From contig CATNEN010000001.1 in assembly GCA_950097015.1 (NCBI GenBank), positions 19,224,501 to 19,288,500 of the forward strand: 64,000 bases of DNA, given 5' to 3'. The position numbers and the translations under genes are program-made. Below, one piece after another: positions 1 to 9,972 of the stretch. Position 1 is the first letter of the stretch; the number at the start of each line of letters is the position of its first letter. The notes beneath the pieces were generated by a model. It made no database searches. It was not told the origin of the DNA and saw only the letters and a list, made by a program, of their open reading frames with translations. The DNA is from Macrostomum hystrix. Taxonomy: Eukaryota > Platyhelminthes > Macrostomidae.

Positions 1-160
1 CGAACTGACCGTACAGCTAAGCCAGGTGGTGAAGGCGGGCCTCAGCCTCCTGTGCGAGTCCAGCAGCCTGCTAGACCAGACAGACGATAGGTACCTCCGT
101 CTCATGGCCATCTGCAAGACCCTGAGCCTCGAGGCGCAATCAGAACTGACAGTCCAGTAG
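1..160 (+). CDS. C-terminal end of an unidentified protein (partial)
   Basis: The window opens inside a coding exon. Reading from base 2 gives 52 codons and a TAG at 158-160. The frame has GC-rich third positions and a helical, amphipathic composition rich in Leu, Ser and Gln, beginning ELTVQLSQVV and ending SLEAQSELTVQ. I do not recognise the family and too little is present to assign one. Frame 1 is also open to base 90, but it reads as a Pro/Arg-rich sequence of poor coding quality, so frame 2 is preferred. A poly(A) signal follows 162 bases after the stop. The gene points tail-to-tail at the minus-strand cGAS-like gene. Confidence 0.55.
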   Translation, partial: ELTVQLSQVVKAGLSLLCESSSLLDQTDDRYLRLMAICKTLSLEAQSELTVQ

Positions 161-322
161 ATATCGGCTCAACGTGGTGAAGGCATTGTACACCCTCGGA
201 CAGACTAAAAGGCTTGTCTAATGAATTGGAGTTCTCTTTTGCGAACAGGGTTTAAATAGGTCTGAAACTGATCATTATCCAAGTTGCATTACATCAAGGA
301 GCATAATTAATGCTTAAAAAGC

Positions 323-328
323 AATAAA
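323..328 (+). other. Poly(A) signal AATAAA
   Basis: A canonical AATAAA lies 162 bases after the TAG of the partial + strand gene, in AT-rich sequence. It is the first good signal downstream of that gene, and supports 1-160 being a terminal exon. Confidence 0.5.
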
Positions 329-1042
329 CGATTTTCGCCAAATTTTGCGTGACTAGAAAGTTGTTCTAGAATTAAATGCCGTAGTTTTTTTAATTTCCAC
401 GTGGCATAAGAAACATGAAGAATTTAAATTAACACACAAAAACTATCGTTTATGTAATGTTAACACTTTTCGAACAAGTAATCATTCTATTTCAGTGAAA
501 CACGCACAGAAAGTGAAATGAACTGTAAACTGAACAAATTTAAATAAAACATTCTACAATATAATAGCAACAAAAATTAGTAGAGGAGGACGTATGAGGA
601 CCAAATAGCGACATAATACTAGCAGCAATAGAATAAAAACAGATGGATAAATTCATATAGATAGAAAATACGAAAAAAACGCTGGTCTGTACAATCGACT
701 GCGCGTTGTAAAAAAACTGTATAGTATATATAGCCAGCAATAAGGGTTCAGCATACGCCAAGGCATTGTGAGAATGTACACGCTTCCTTAAAATGAGAAA
801 GTCGAAAGGAATGGGCGGATTAGCCTTCGCGTCAATTAAAAATTAAAATAAGAAATAAAAAACTTCTTCGGATTTCGGATCCAAAGAAGTTCGGATTCGG
901 GAAAATATCAACTGTGTTAGTTCCACAAATCTTATCTAAAACTGCTCATTAGTTTAAGAGCAGTTCTCAGCTGAGATTCGAGATTCAATTGTGATTCAAA
1001 ATGAATCGGAAAATACCAGCATATATTCTAAATCTAACGCAT
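329..1042. other. Convergent intergenic spacer with one hairpin
   Basis: AT-rich sequence between two tail-to-tail genes, with no credible gene. The only structure noted is an 8-bp inverted repeat, AACTTCTT at 861-868 against AAGAAGTT at 884-891 with a 15-base loop, in the 3' flank of the minus-strand gene. I saw no AATAAA on the minus strand just below 1043, so the 3' end of that gene is undefined. Confidence 0.5.
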
Positions 1043-4000
1043 TCAAACAACGACAGCTGTATCAATAGGATGTTCTGATTCAAGTCTCTGAAAGACTTCT
1101 TCCAGAGTCTCAATGACACTCAGTCGCTGCAACTCGGGCTGCAAAGTCGGAATAATACGAGCTCGTACTATGTAAAGAAAAAACTTTTTATCCGACATTT
1201 TGGTTCAAGATAGAGCAGAATTGGTACTTACATCAGTTTTCATTAGGCTCTGCACCTTGTCCCTGGTGTCCTTCTGAGCACAGATAGCACGTCTATGCTT
1301 CCGAATTAGATCCAGAACCATCTTCCGATCTTTGCAGAACTCCAGCATCAACAGGATCTCTTGCAATTTAGCCTCATCCTGCTGCTGCGTCTCTCGGAAC
1401 CAGGTCATCTGGCGATCTTTATCAGCAACACCGAACTCAATGCAGAGGCCTTTGTATAACGCTTGAAAGTTCAGAAAGAAAACATTCACGTACAGAATGC
1501 AGATAGGGAAATGCGGTCTGACTGAGTTTGGAAGAAATGTCAGCTCTGGATGGCTGGCAAAGACAAAGCAGAACTTAATTGCCCAGTCGCAAGTTTCTAG
1601 CTTCTTCTTGACAAACATTTTCACATCATCCTGCATAGCGAGATCAGAAAACCGAATGAAGTCCTCACAAGACTTTGGCAAACTGGACAGTTCTGTCTTC
1701 GCCTCCTCGATTTTTGAATACTTCAGATTCGCCAGAACTCTTAAGCAACATCTCACGGTGGCTGCGCAGTCAGGGAGCCTTGACGCGTCTCGCATTAGCG
1801 ACTCGTAGTCCTCTGAAGAGTGGTCTGAGCTGGCCAGACGAGTCCAAATGTTAAACACTGCATTGTAGACGTCGACACTTGGAATCGTTCCGACCGAGCC
1901 CGAAAGGCCATCTGTTTGGGGGTTTGGATCTGGCAAGATCAGGAATGGGTCGAAGTGAAACACTTCATCGAAAGCTGGGATCTGACGAACTTTGAGCATG
2001 AAACGGCTTAAGAAATATGGCAAGTCCGCAATTAGGTGTCTCACTGCGGTCGCTATCTCTGCCTTAGTGTTGTGGTATCTTTTTAGGTAAATGATAGCGT
2101 CCTTCAAAAAGAAGTGCTTCATGCAGTAGTTAGATCCGGAATCAGACTCCAGATTTTCTTGGAGCAACTCCAGAGCCCGCTTCACGAGAATCGCCAAGTT
2201 TTCTGGCTGCCACTGCTCAACCGGCGTCTCTTCCAGAAGATAGAAAAATAGAGTCTTGGCATGATAAGTTTTCAGACCCTCAGCTGACATATCCCTGCAC
2301 AGAACTTGCTTCACAAGGTGCTTGATGATGATAAACGTCTGACCTTGCACTGTGCTCAGGCTTCTCATCAGGCGTCTCTCTAGGAAAGAAGTACTTAGTC
2401 TGAGTTGTTCGCCTTCCCGTCCCGGGATAGCGGCTGCTACGAGATGTGCCTTGCGCAGCTTGACTATGAGCTCCAGCTCTGCGATGACATCTGGGTGAAT
2501 CCGGGACTTGAGTTTGTCCGATAGGTGGATCTCGGGATAGCAGCAGCAGCGTAATCCCGGAATGCTGTCGATGGAGGGTCTGGCAACTGAACCGCCCCAG
2601 GACTGGGTGGGGTTTGATGCTGCAAAAAAAATCAGTACATAATTGTTATACATATTTAAAATCGTAATGATACATATTCGAGTACATGATTTAAAAACGT
2701 ATTTTTTTGCCAAGGAATAATGCTTTACTCACTCACCTACATCAGGACAAAAAATGTGCCCATTCTTATAGATGAAGTACTTCCTGGAGCCAGTTGTATC
2801 CGCGGGGCACTTGCAGAAACCTTCGATATGAAATACAAGTGGCGAAGAAAAATCTGCAACGTCAATGTCCGCATCAAGATCCGTGCGTCCGTTCGCGCAC
2901 CTCAGACTGTTGCCCCAACCATCCGAGTAGGAGCCGACAATGTGCATGGATTGATGCCAGCGGTGCTGCAAGATCTGCTCCAGTGTGTCTGCTAGTGTCA
3001 TCTGAACTTTTGCACCGTTTTCAGTGAAACCAGCCTCACTTAGGCGTTTGTGCAGTTTCGTGCTAAGCGTTTCTATGTCGACGTCTGTGGAACTGTTAAG
3101 CATGTCACGATCAGATTAAAAACATGACGAAAAAAGATTCAGTAATGAAATTAAAGAGCGCATTAAAACAAATTTAGAGGCGACTCACCTGCCTGACAGC
3201 GTGAAGCTTCTTCTAGCTTTGCAACTTCTCCACTCCGACTTTCGCAGCAACCTTTGCAGTTCCTGATCTAGTCTCGAGTGCTTTCCGGAATCTGAGAGCA
3301 GTTCTGTATTGTTAAGATTGTTTTGGGACGTACTATTGTTTCTACGTGAAGATGTGAAATGCTATAAATAATTTGTGCTTGTTTATTGCCTTGTGTACAC
3401 ATCGGCTCTGCCTTAATGCAATGGCTATTTGTAGAATGTTTCGGTAATGGAATTACCGAAATCATATGATATATTTAATGTCCTGCTGGGAGAATTTCAA
3501 TTCAGTTTAATCAAAAAACTGTACCGTATCTCAAGAATGTATTTATTCTATTCAATATCTTACCAAACAGAGCTTTGTTGTCTCCAGCCTGAGCGACATG
3601 ATTCAACAGTCTGAGAACAGCGGACGTGTGTCCGTATTGGCAGGCCAGTTTGTACGCTTGAGTCACGTCAACGGTCGTTGGAGCAGAAAACCGCTCTTCG
3701 AGGAACAAGTCAACAACCGCATCGCAGCCTCCGATGGCAGCATACTCCAAAGCCGACATTCCGTGCTTATCAACGGCCAGGGTATCGGCGCCAGACTCGA
3801 GCAGCAATTTGACAGCCGCCTTATTTCCGTAGCCGGCAGCGATATGCAATGGAGTCAGAAGCTTACCTTGCACATGCAGATCGATGTTGGCGCCTGACTC
3901 TATCAATGCTTTTAGAACTTCGGAGCGGCGAATCTGCGCGGCCGAGTGAACTGGACTATAGCCCTGACTGTCCGGCGCATGGACGCAAGCTCCCGCATTC

Positions 4001-4488
4001 AAAAGCAGATCAACGCAATCGACATGACCGTTCTCCACTGCAGCGTGTAGCGGAGTTCGGCCGCTCTTGTTGCTCAGGGCGGGATTGGCCTTGCGCTTCA
4101 GTAAGTATCGTAGCGTACCTATCTGACCGTGCCACGCTGCATTGAATAGCGAAGTGTTGCCCAGGTGGTCCTGGAGATTGATGTCTGCACCGAAGGGTAC
4201 GCTCAGCAGCATCTTAACAACTCCTAACTGGCCTCGCCTGGCCGCGAAATGCAGCGCTGTTCGGCCAAGTTCGTCCTGCATGTTGACGTCGAATTTATTA
4301 CCTGGTTGAAGCCAAGCTCTGCATGCTTCGCGATCTCCATCGGCTGCCGCTTGTTGAAACAGTCTTTCTTTTGCCGTTAGTTTAATTGTGATTTTCCTGT
4401 TTTCCCATATTCTCGAAATAGTTGATAAAAGAGTTGCGATAAGTCTCAATAGCTTCATTTTTAGGGTTATTTCGTAACAGCACGGCAT
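1043..4488 (-). CDS. Ankyrin-repeat / Mab-21 (cGAS-like receptor) fusion protein, 955 aa, five exons
   Basis: Model: complement(1043..1138, 1232..2619, 2737..3092, 3189..3291, 3564..4488). Every junction is GT-AG and all codon phases agree. Residues 41-308 carry about seven ankyrin repeats (GRTALHFAA at 75, GRTPLHAA at 143, LTPLHIAA at 211). A 35-residue linker follows. The nucleotidyltransferase core has a Gly-Ser motif (HIVGSYSDGWG, G396-S397), an acidic DxD run (TDLDADIDV, 413-421) and a likely third acidic residue D479 in SIDSIPGL. The Mab-21 helical domain spans about 535-645 (RLSTSFLERRLM, GLKTYHAKTLFFYLLEE). About 300 helical residues follow. In this family, active members make cyclic dinucleotides on sensing nucleic acid, while Mab-21 proteins proper are often inactive. 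No cGAS zinc-ribbon cluster is visible. The start is the first ATG of the ankyrin frame; M11 is an alternative. The family call is firm and enzymatic activity is inferred. The last exon is the least certain part, because a stronger acceptor at 1184-1185 gives the wrong phase. Confidence 0.82.
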
Positions 4489-7400
4489 TTATAAAAAAAA
4501 TCATAATTATAATAAAGAAAATTGCCTTCTGTAGGTACTAAAATTGAGAATTAGTACCTTTTAATACACCCGTTGTAACTCTCAGGGCTAGCCAACTAGG
4601 ACAAGCATAACTCAATGCGTTATTTGGAAATTTCTATATATAAAACATGAATATGCACACGTATTTACTGATGCATTTCCATCACATCCATCATTATTTT
4701 TTATATAGATGACATAATTGGTTTTTTCGAAACTCAACTATTTGAGCCATCTCAACCCAAAGTGTTTTTAAGATTATACTCATATCTATGAGTATATACT
4801 TCTGAAAAGTATAGTATGTTTCACTTCTAAAAGTGAAAGGTTTTTTACATACGCGTTTTAAAAAAATACGTTTAAAAAATACGTTTCACGCCTAAAGCAA
4901 TAAAATTTCCGCGGCATTTCCGTGGAAAATCCCGTCACTTATTTGCTAAAAGCTAGATATTTAATTTTTTTACGACAATGAGATATTTTTTAAGTATAAT
5001 TAAAGTCCATTTAAAATCTGATCCTCTTCTCATAACATCTTTACTTTTCGCCAAATAAAAAACGAACTTTCAATTCACAGAAGCATACTACGACTTCAGA
5101 GTTCCACGAGATTTGCTTTTTGAAAGCGAAAAATCTAAAAGTTATGTTTTTTTCTGAATTTTTATTTCAGTACACGACTAGTGCTCGATCGTCATCTTTA
5201 AAATGGGTTACCAAATACTTTAGCCGGGTTATAAAGTTGGTGTGAGCCGGCCTCCTGAGTCCATGCCTATAAAATTATACACAAGCCTTTGCAAGATTCT
5301 GCCGTGGCTGCATGTACATAGCCCAACTGTGCTAGGCGTTATATTCTTTTTCAACGATGTAAACCATGTTTCTAAGGTCCTTCGGCACTTAAGCTACAAA
5401 AAATTACCAACGATTCAATAGCAAAACTGCACTATTGTAATCGAACACTGATCAATAACTGAATGATAGCTATAAATAGTCATGATGCTCACACAACGAA
5501 GGTATTTTAAGCAATGGAATATGTGCAAAAAATCTAAGTTACAGCTAGCAGCAGCAAATGATACAGCTTGATACAGGGATACCATTTCTTCGTACACGTA
5601 TGATCCTGGTACAAAAATTGGTTTGTCCTTGGTTTTATCAAAGTTGTCATAAATATACTACTGAAATTGTTTTATCATTTTGTAATAAGTGTCCCAGAAT
5701 GCTTTGCGAAACTGAAATAATAATATATAACACTTCACATTATATAACAGCATAATGTTTTAATAAATTTTAAAAGCTTTGCTTAAAGTAGTTAAACCCG
5801 TCGATTATGCTTTGAGCTTTCGCAAAGTCAATTCTTTTGAAAATCCAAAATTTCCTGGAAAGAACGACAAACAAGGGGACCAAGGAGCAAAAAAGAATAA
5901 CTCAGTAATGTTATAGACGGGTCTTTTAAAAAAGTAATTTAGCTAATATTGATCTATGCCTAAGAATCAGCAGTTTTTGTGAATGCGACTGCAACCAGTG
6001 ACTATGACTTTTAGATGCGTAGTAAGTTAAGTACTACTTTGCGAAATTAATGCGACAATCCTTGTCTTTGTGATGCAGCAGTACATTTAAGTTTATTTAT
6101 TTTCAATTAAAAAATTCATTTCTTAAAATTGTTTAGAATAGCAAAATCGACCTATATGTAATGTACATAAAAATATTTTTGCTGGCTATTAATAAAGAAA
6201 CACAAGCAAGCCAAATGATACTAAAATGATCAATTTCAAAAGCATGTGGCTGTGGGCTAAAATGTTTTGGGCCGAACTGGCTATTGCCAAAATTGCTTGT
6301 GGCTAAAAATAAAAAACTTGAATTCTAGCTATCTACTAATACATGTTTACTTGTAGAGTCTAAGTGTAATTAAAAGTAAACATTTTATCAAGTAGATCTT
6401 TTGCTTGGATTGATTTAAATCAATAAATTTATTACTTTCAATTCATATTTTCATTTTTTGCAAAAATGTTAAGCACTTGCCTAACCTAAGTAAAGGTACA
6501 AAAGTACCCACTACAATGGCTAAAGGAGATTTATGATGACATGAAAGTTTTATGATGCCATTTTGAAAGTCTGATAGTCAGGAAAGAGGCAAATTGTGTG
6601 ATGTAATAATTTTTTGACTGTCAAAATTTTGCACAAACCACTTTGTGCACCAGACAACTATTTATGGCTCTTTTTATAAGGAACAGGTGCAAAATAATTT
6701 TTATCTGCTGTGCATTGTCCACTTAACAGTAATGTTTTGTACTTCTATCTCTCTCATGAATGATCTTAGTATTCCTCTTTATATATTTGTTAAGAATGAA
6801 AGAACACTTCTGAGTATTATATTTGAACTTGGTATGAAACCACAAGCAGGCTTCTTTCATTTTTGCTCCTATATTTATACAAAAATGTACAGATTAAAAC
6901 AAAATAATTCCTGTGTATTAAAACTAGTATTTTATATAGTAAAACTAGTTTCTTGTATTTTATTAAATGTTAGGCCTATAGCATAAAAGGCTAATTGTGC
7001 GTGGTACATTTTTAAGAAATATGACTTTGAGATTGTCTACCACATATGTTAATAGGGTACTAGCTTTGCATAGTTTTACAATACAATCAGATGTTTTTAT
7101 GGGCCAAGTATATTTAACTATTTATTTATAAACACGGTATTATTTTGTAAATCTGAATACAAATTTATTGTACATTTAAAAAATCTTAGAGACATAAATA
7201 AATGAAAAGTAGTAAGGAAACAAAAAGAAAAAGCAACAAATAAAATTCTAAAAATACATATATCAGTTAAATAAAATAATCTTTTTAATTATAATTATAT
7301 TTTTATGATGAAAAAAACTTTCTTTTATTCTAGATTTGTTATAAGCAATTAATGAAAGTTATCTAAAGTTTTAGCAATTATTAGGGACTGTGCATAGCCT

Positions 7401-7822
7401 TGTATCAGCTTATGGTAGTTTATGTCAATGGGTGCCACAAGACTGAGAAGTATACACTCTATTTTCCAACCAAATGCCACTTTCATGACTATTGTGTGAC
7501 ACTAGATCTACTTTACTATTTACTATAACTACATTAGGTGTAGATCAATTCTGTTTTATTGAATTAGTTTTATACTACTTTTCTATATATTTACTAGCTT
7601 TTTTTGCCCGTTGTTTTTGGGGCAGAAATTTAAAGCAAAGCAGTAAGCAATTCACGTCTCTGTATTAACTTTATAGTGAAGGTCACCATTTATTTATTTA
7701 CTGCATTAATGAAAAGTGAAGAGTTTGTTTAAGGGCGTTTTAAGTAAAAAATAAGTGAAAAGTTTGTCCAAACAGCCCCCTCTTGATTACTTCTTTAGAA
7801 ACATGTCTCTTAGCCACTCCTC
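4489..7822. other. AT-rich intergenic region, no gene found
   Basis: About 3.3 kb of strongly AT-rich DNA upstream of the ankyrin/cGAS-like gene. The open frames here are short, hydrophobic and without splice support. Apart from the palindromes at 4776-4838, one quasi-palindrome is seen: TTTCCGCGG at 4906-4914 against CCGTGGAAA at 4920-4928, with one mismatch. I see no RNA gene or recognisable transposon. Confidence 0.6.
4776..4838. promoter_or_regulatory. Three back-to-back perfect palindromes
   Basis: Three hairpins stand almost end to end. ATACTCATA/TATGAGTAT at 4776-4784 and 4787-4795 has a 2-base centre. ATACTT/AAGTAT at 4796-4801 and 4807-4812 has a 5-base loop. TTTCACTT/AAGTGAAA at 4819-4826 and 4831-4838 has loop CTAA. 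AAGTGAAA fits the AANNGAAA box recognised by interferon regulatory factors, here as an inverted pair. The cluster lies about 290-350 bases upstream of the ankyrin/cGAS-like start codon. A regulatory role is inference; it could also be a remnant of a small inverted-repeat element. Confidence 0.4.
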
Positions 7823-7830
7823 TATACAGT

Positions 7831-8103
7831 CAGTGGCAGATCCAGGAATTTTGTTTTGGGGCGGTCTGTCAGGGGAGCGCCATGAGAATCACAGAGGGGG
7901 TGCCAGCGGCCGAAAAAGGGCGCCAGGAGCCAAGAAAGGGCGCCAGCGGCTGAAAAACGGGAGCCAGCGGCTGAAAAAGGGGCGCCAGCGGCCGAAAAGG
8001 GGTGCCAGTGCTGCGACTGGCGCCCCTGGTGGGGGCATCTTATTCCCATTATTAAAATTTAGGGGGGCGACTGCCCCCCCGCCCCCCCCTAAATCTGCCT
8101 CTG
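7831..8103. mobile_element. Non-autonomous hAT-type MITE, 273 bp
   Basis: Terminal inverted repeats CAGTGGCAGATCCAG at 7831 and, reversed at the right end, CAGAGGCAGATTTAG. A perfect 8-bp target duplication TATACAGT flanks it at 7823-7830 and 8104-8111. An 8-bp duplication with CAG-type ends is the hAT superfamily signature. The inside has no transposase: it holds several copies of a roughly 20-bp GCCAGCGGC-type repeat (about 7900-8030) and G- and C-runs near the ends. The intact duplication suggests a fairly recent insertion. Confidence 0.85.
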
Positions 8104-8254
8104 TATACAGTATGCATGTACACGCGTATACATAAGGAAAATAGCCATGGCATAACAATAACAATGTCAAAGAAACAAAATTAAACTGTTTCAGAGTTCA
8201 GAGTTTGACAGGTCAAGGTCAATTCGTGACTACTTTTCTATTAATTGCTTGCGA

Positions 8255-9516
8255 GTCACCTCAAGGCCTGGGGATACACCACATTCTTCATTCTTCCCCT
8301 TGGTGCGAAAATGAATAGGCCAGCTGGAGTTCCAACACGGGAGCAGGCGACATAAAGCTGCCCATGCGGGAAGCACGGAGTCTCCAGGTTGATGCCAGCC
8401 ACCTTCAGCGACTGTCCCTGAGCCTTGTTAATAGTCATCGCAAAGCACACTCTCACAGGAACTGCAGTCGCTTGAACTGAAATGGCAGGTCCGTGGGGAT
8501 AATTGGAATCCGGGGAACGAACACAGACTCTCCTCTGCCAGATCCAGTCATTATCGTGGCCTCAATCACGTGTGGGAAGAGCCGCCTGACTATCAGTCTG
8601 GTGCCGTTACACAGCCTTGGCGCATTCAGGTTGCGGAGGAGCATAATTGGTGCCCCAACTTTCAGCTGCAAGTTGTGCGATGGAGTTCCAGGAGGATCTA
8701 GAGAGTTCAGAAACTCAACAGGATACTCTACAGCGGTGTCATCAGTCAACGTTGTATCAATTGACTTGTAGGTGAAAACTGCACCTGGCAACTCCTAAAG
8801 CAGTTGGTAGTTAATTTCGTTGGCGGCATCATTTCTAGGACACAGAATTGCCCTCTCTGACAGCCAGTCAACATCAGCATATCGAGAGAAATAGGCTGGC
8901 TGGAGAGAAATATCAACCGGAGAGCCCTGCGCACTGGGACGCCACCGCACTCACCGCACTCAGTCTCAGTGCTGCTTGGGGGCCAGTAGACAGTCTAGGG
9001 GTTTGGGCTGTGTACATTCACGGCTTGAAATACAATGTACAGTCTGGGGCTTCGGCGCCCGGGGAAGGGAGGGGGTGGCTGTAATAAAATTTGGCCCGCA
9101 GAGTGGCGGAGGGGAGTTGGGGTGGCTGTCCTCGGAAAACAAAAAGTGACTCACTTTGAGATGATGCAGCTTTGCTCTGGATTGAGTAGAGATGTTCAAA
9201 ATTGACAGCATTGTTGGAAAACATGTAAAGTGTAAGTGGATCAAATTTGGAGAAAATCTGACAAAGTGGGGCGACGATATGTCGAATTGAGTGATTTTTT
9301 GACGATTTTTGAGCAGTATTTTGCACTTTTGAGCAGGAAGGAAATGATTTTTCGGGAATTTGAGTAGCCTATTGCACTCAGCGTAGGTGGTTTTAGGTAT
9401 GTGCAAAGTTTGGTGCGATTTGGTTGAGCGGTTTCGGCGTCTATAAAGACAAAAGGTTGCACACACACACACACACACACACAGACAGAGTTTTCACTTT
9501 TATATATATAAGAAGA
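8255..9516 (-). mobile_element. Helitron remnant, internally deleted
   Basis: On the minus strand the likely 5' end is TCTTCTTATATATATAAAAG from 9516, directly after an A. A (TG)n tract follows (plus-strand CA run 9461-9482), then GACGCCGAAACCGCTCAACC, a leader shared by many animal Helitrons, and a CCCGGGCGCCGAAGCCCC segment near 9045-9062. After about 400 bases the sequence enters the C-terminal part of a Helitron helicase. The Rep domain and most of the helicase are missing. I could not identify the 3' CTRR end or its hairpin, so the lower boundary is the helicase stop. Confidence 0.65.
8256..8943 (-). pseudogene. Decayed Helitron (PIF1-like) helicase, C-terminal part
   Basis: Recognisable Helitron helicase blocks lie in order but in different frames: LPGAVFTYKSIDT, then LKVGAPIMLLRNLNAPRLCNGT, then FAMTINKAQGQSL, and finally HGQLYVACSRVG with the terminal KNVVY. 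A one-base shift near 8454-8460 separates QFKRLQF from the FAMTINKAQGQ frame, and another break lies near 8800. These are helicase superfamily 1 motifs V/VI of the RepHel protein, which unwinds DNA in rolling-circle transposition. The frameshifts and missing N-terminus mean it cannot be functional. Confidence 0.8.
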
Positions 9517-9972
9517 TTAGTCAAATCAGAAATGAATAGCCAAGAATTTTTTAATCACATATTTTTTCGTTTAGAGACATTCAATTGTTTTTCAAAAAAT
9601 AAACTAATCAAACTCAATCAGTTATTGAAAATCAAAATCTTGTCTAAAGATCACCTTTTTTGTTTTGTTTACCTTTCTGCTTGTAGTTTTTTATTTTTCA
9701 TACAAGTAACAATGCACTCATTATGTCAGTAAATCAGTATCAGTGATTGTTGGAGAGGGATATGGGCACTAGAATAACATTTAGTGCCAGTAGAGTATTG
9801 GTGCAATAGGCAAACATGTAAGATTGTGCTGCCATATGCCCTCAGTATAGCATTTGTGATATTATGATATATGGTATGTGGGATATTGAGCATCTTAAGT
9901 TTCATTCAGTGAAGAATTATTAAGAATATTACATTGAATGAATTGACATGAAATTTCATATAATTCATTTCT
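9517..9972. other. Spacer upstream of zinc-finger gene A
   Basis: AT-rich sequence between the Helitron end and the first modelled exon of gene A. A TAA at 9961-9963 is in frame with the ATG at 9973, so the coding exon cannot extend further left in that frame. TTTCAG at 9983-9988 could be an acceptor if 9973 is not the true start. No other gene is seen. Confidence 0.4.

Noticed and set aside
6645-6986. 113-codon hydrophobic plus-strand frame
   Set aside because: AT-rich sequence with no family resemblance and no splice or poly(A) context; likely chance. The same holds for the short frames at 540-761, 5415-5597 and 5558-5755.
7755-8170. Overlapping frames rich in GAKKGRQRL and related words
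   Set aside because: They are translations of the GCCAGCGGC repeat inside the hAT MITE.
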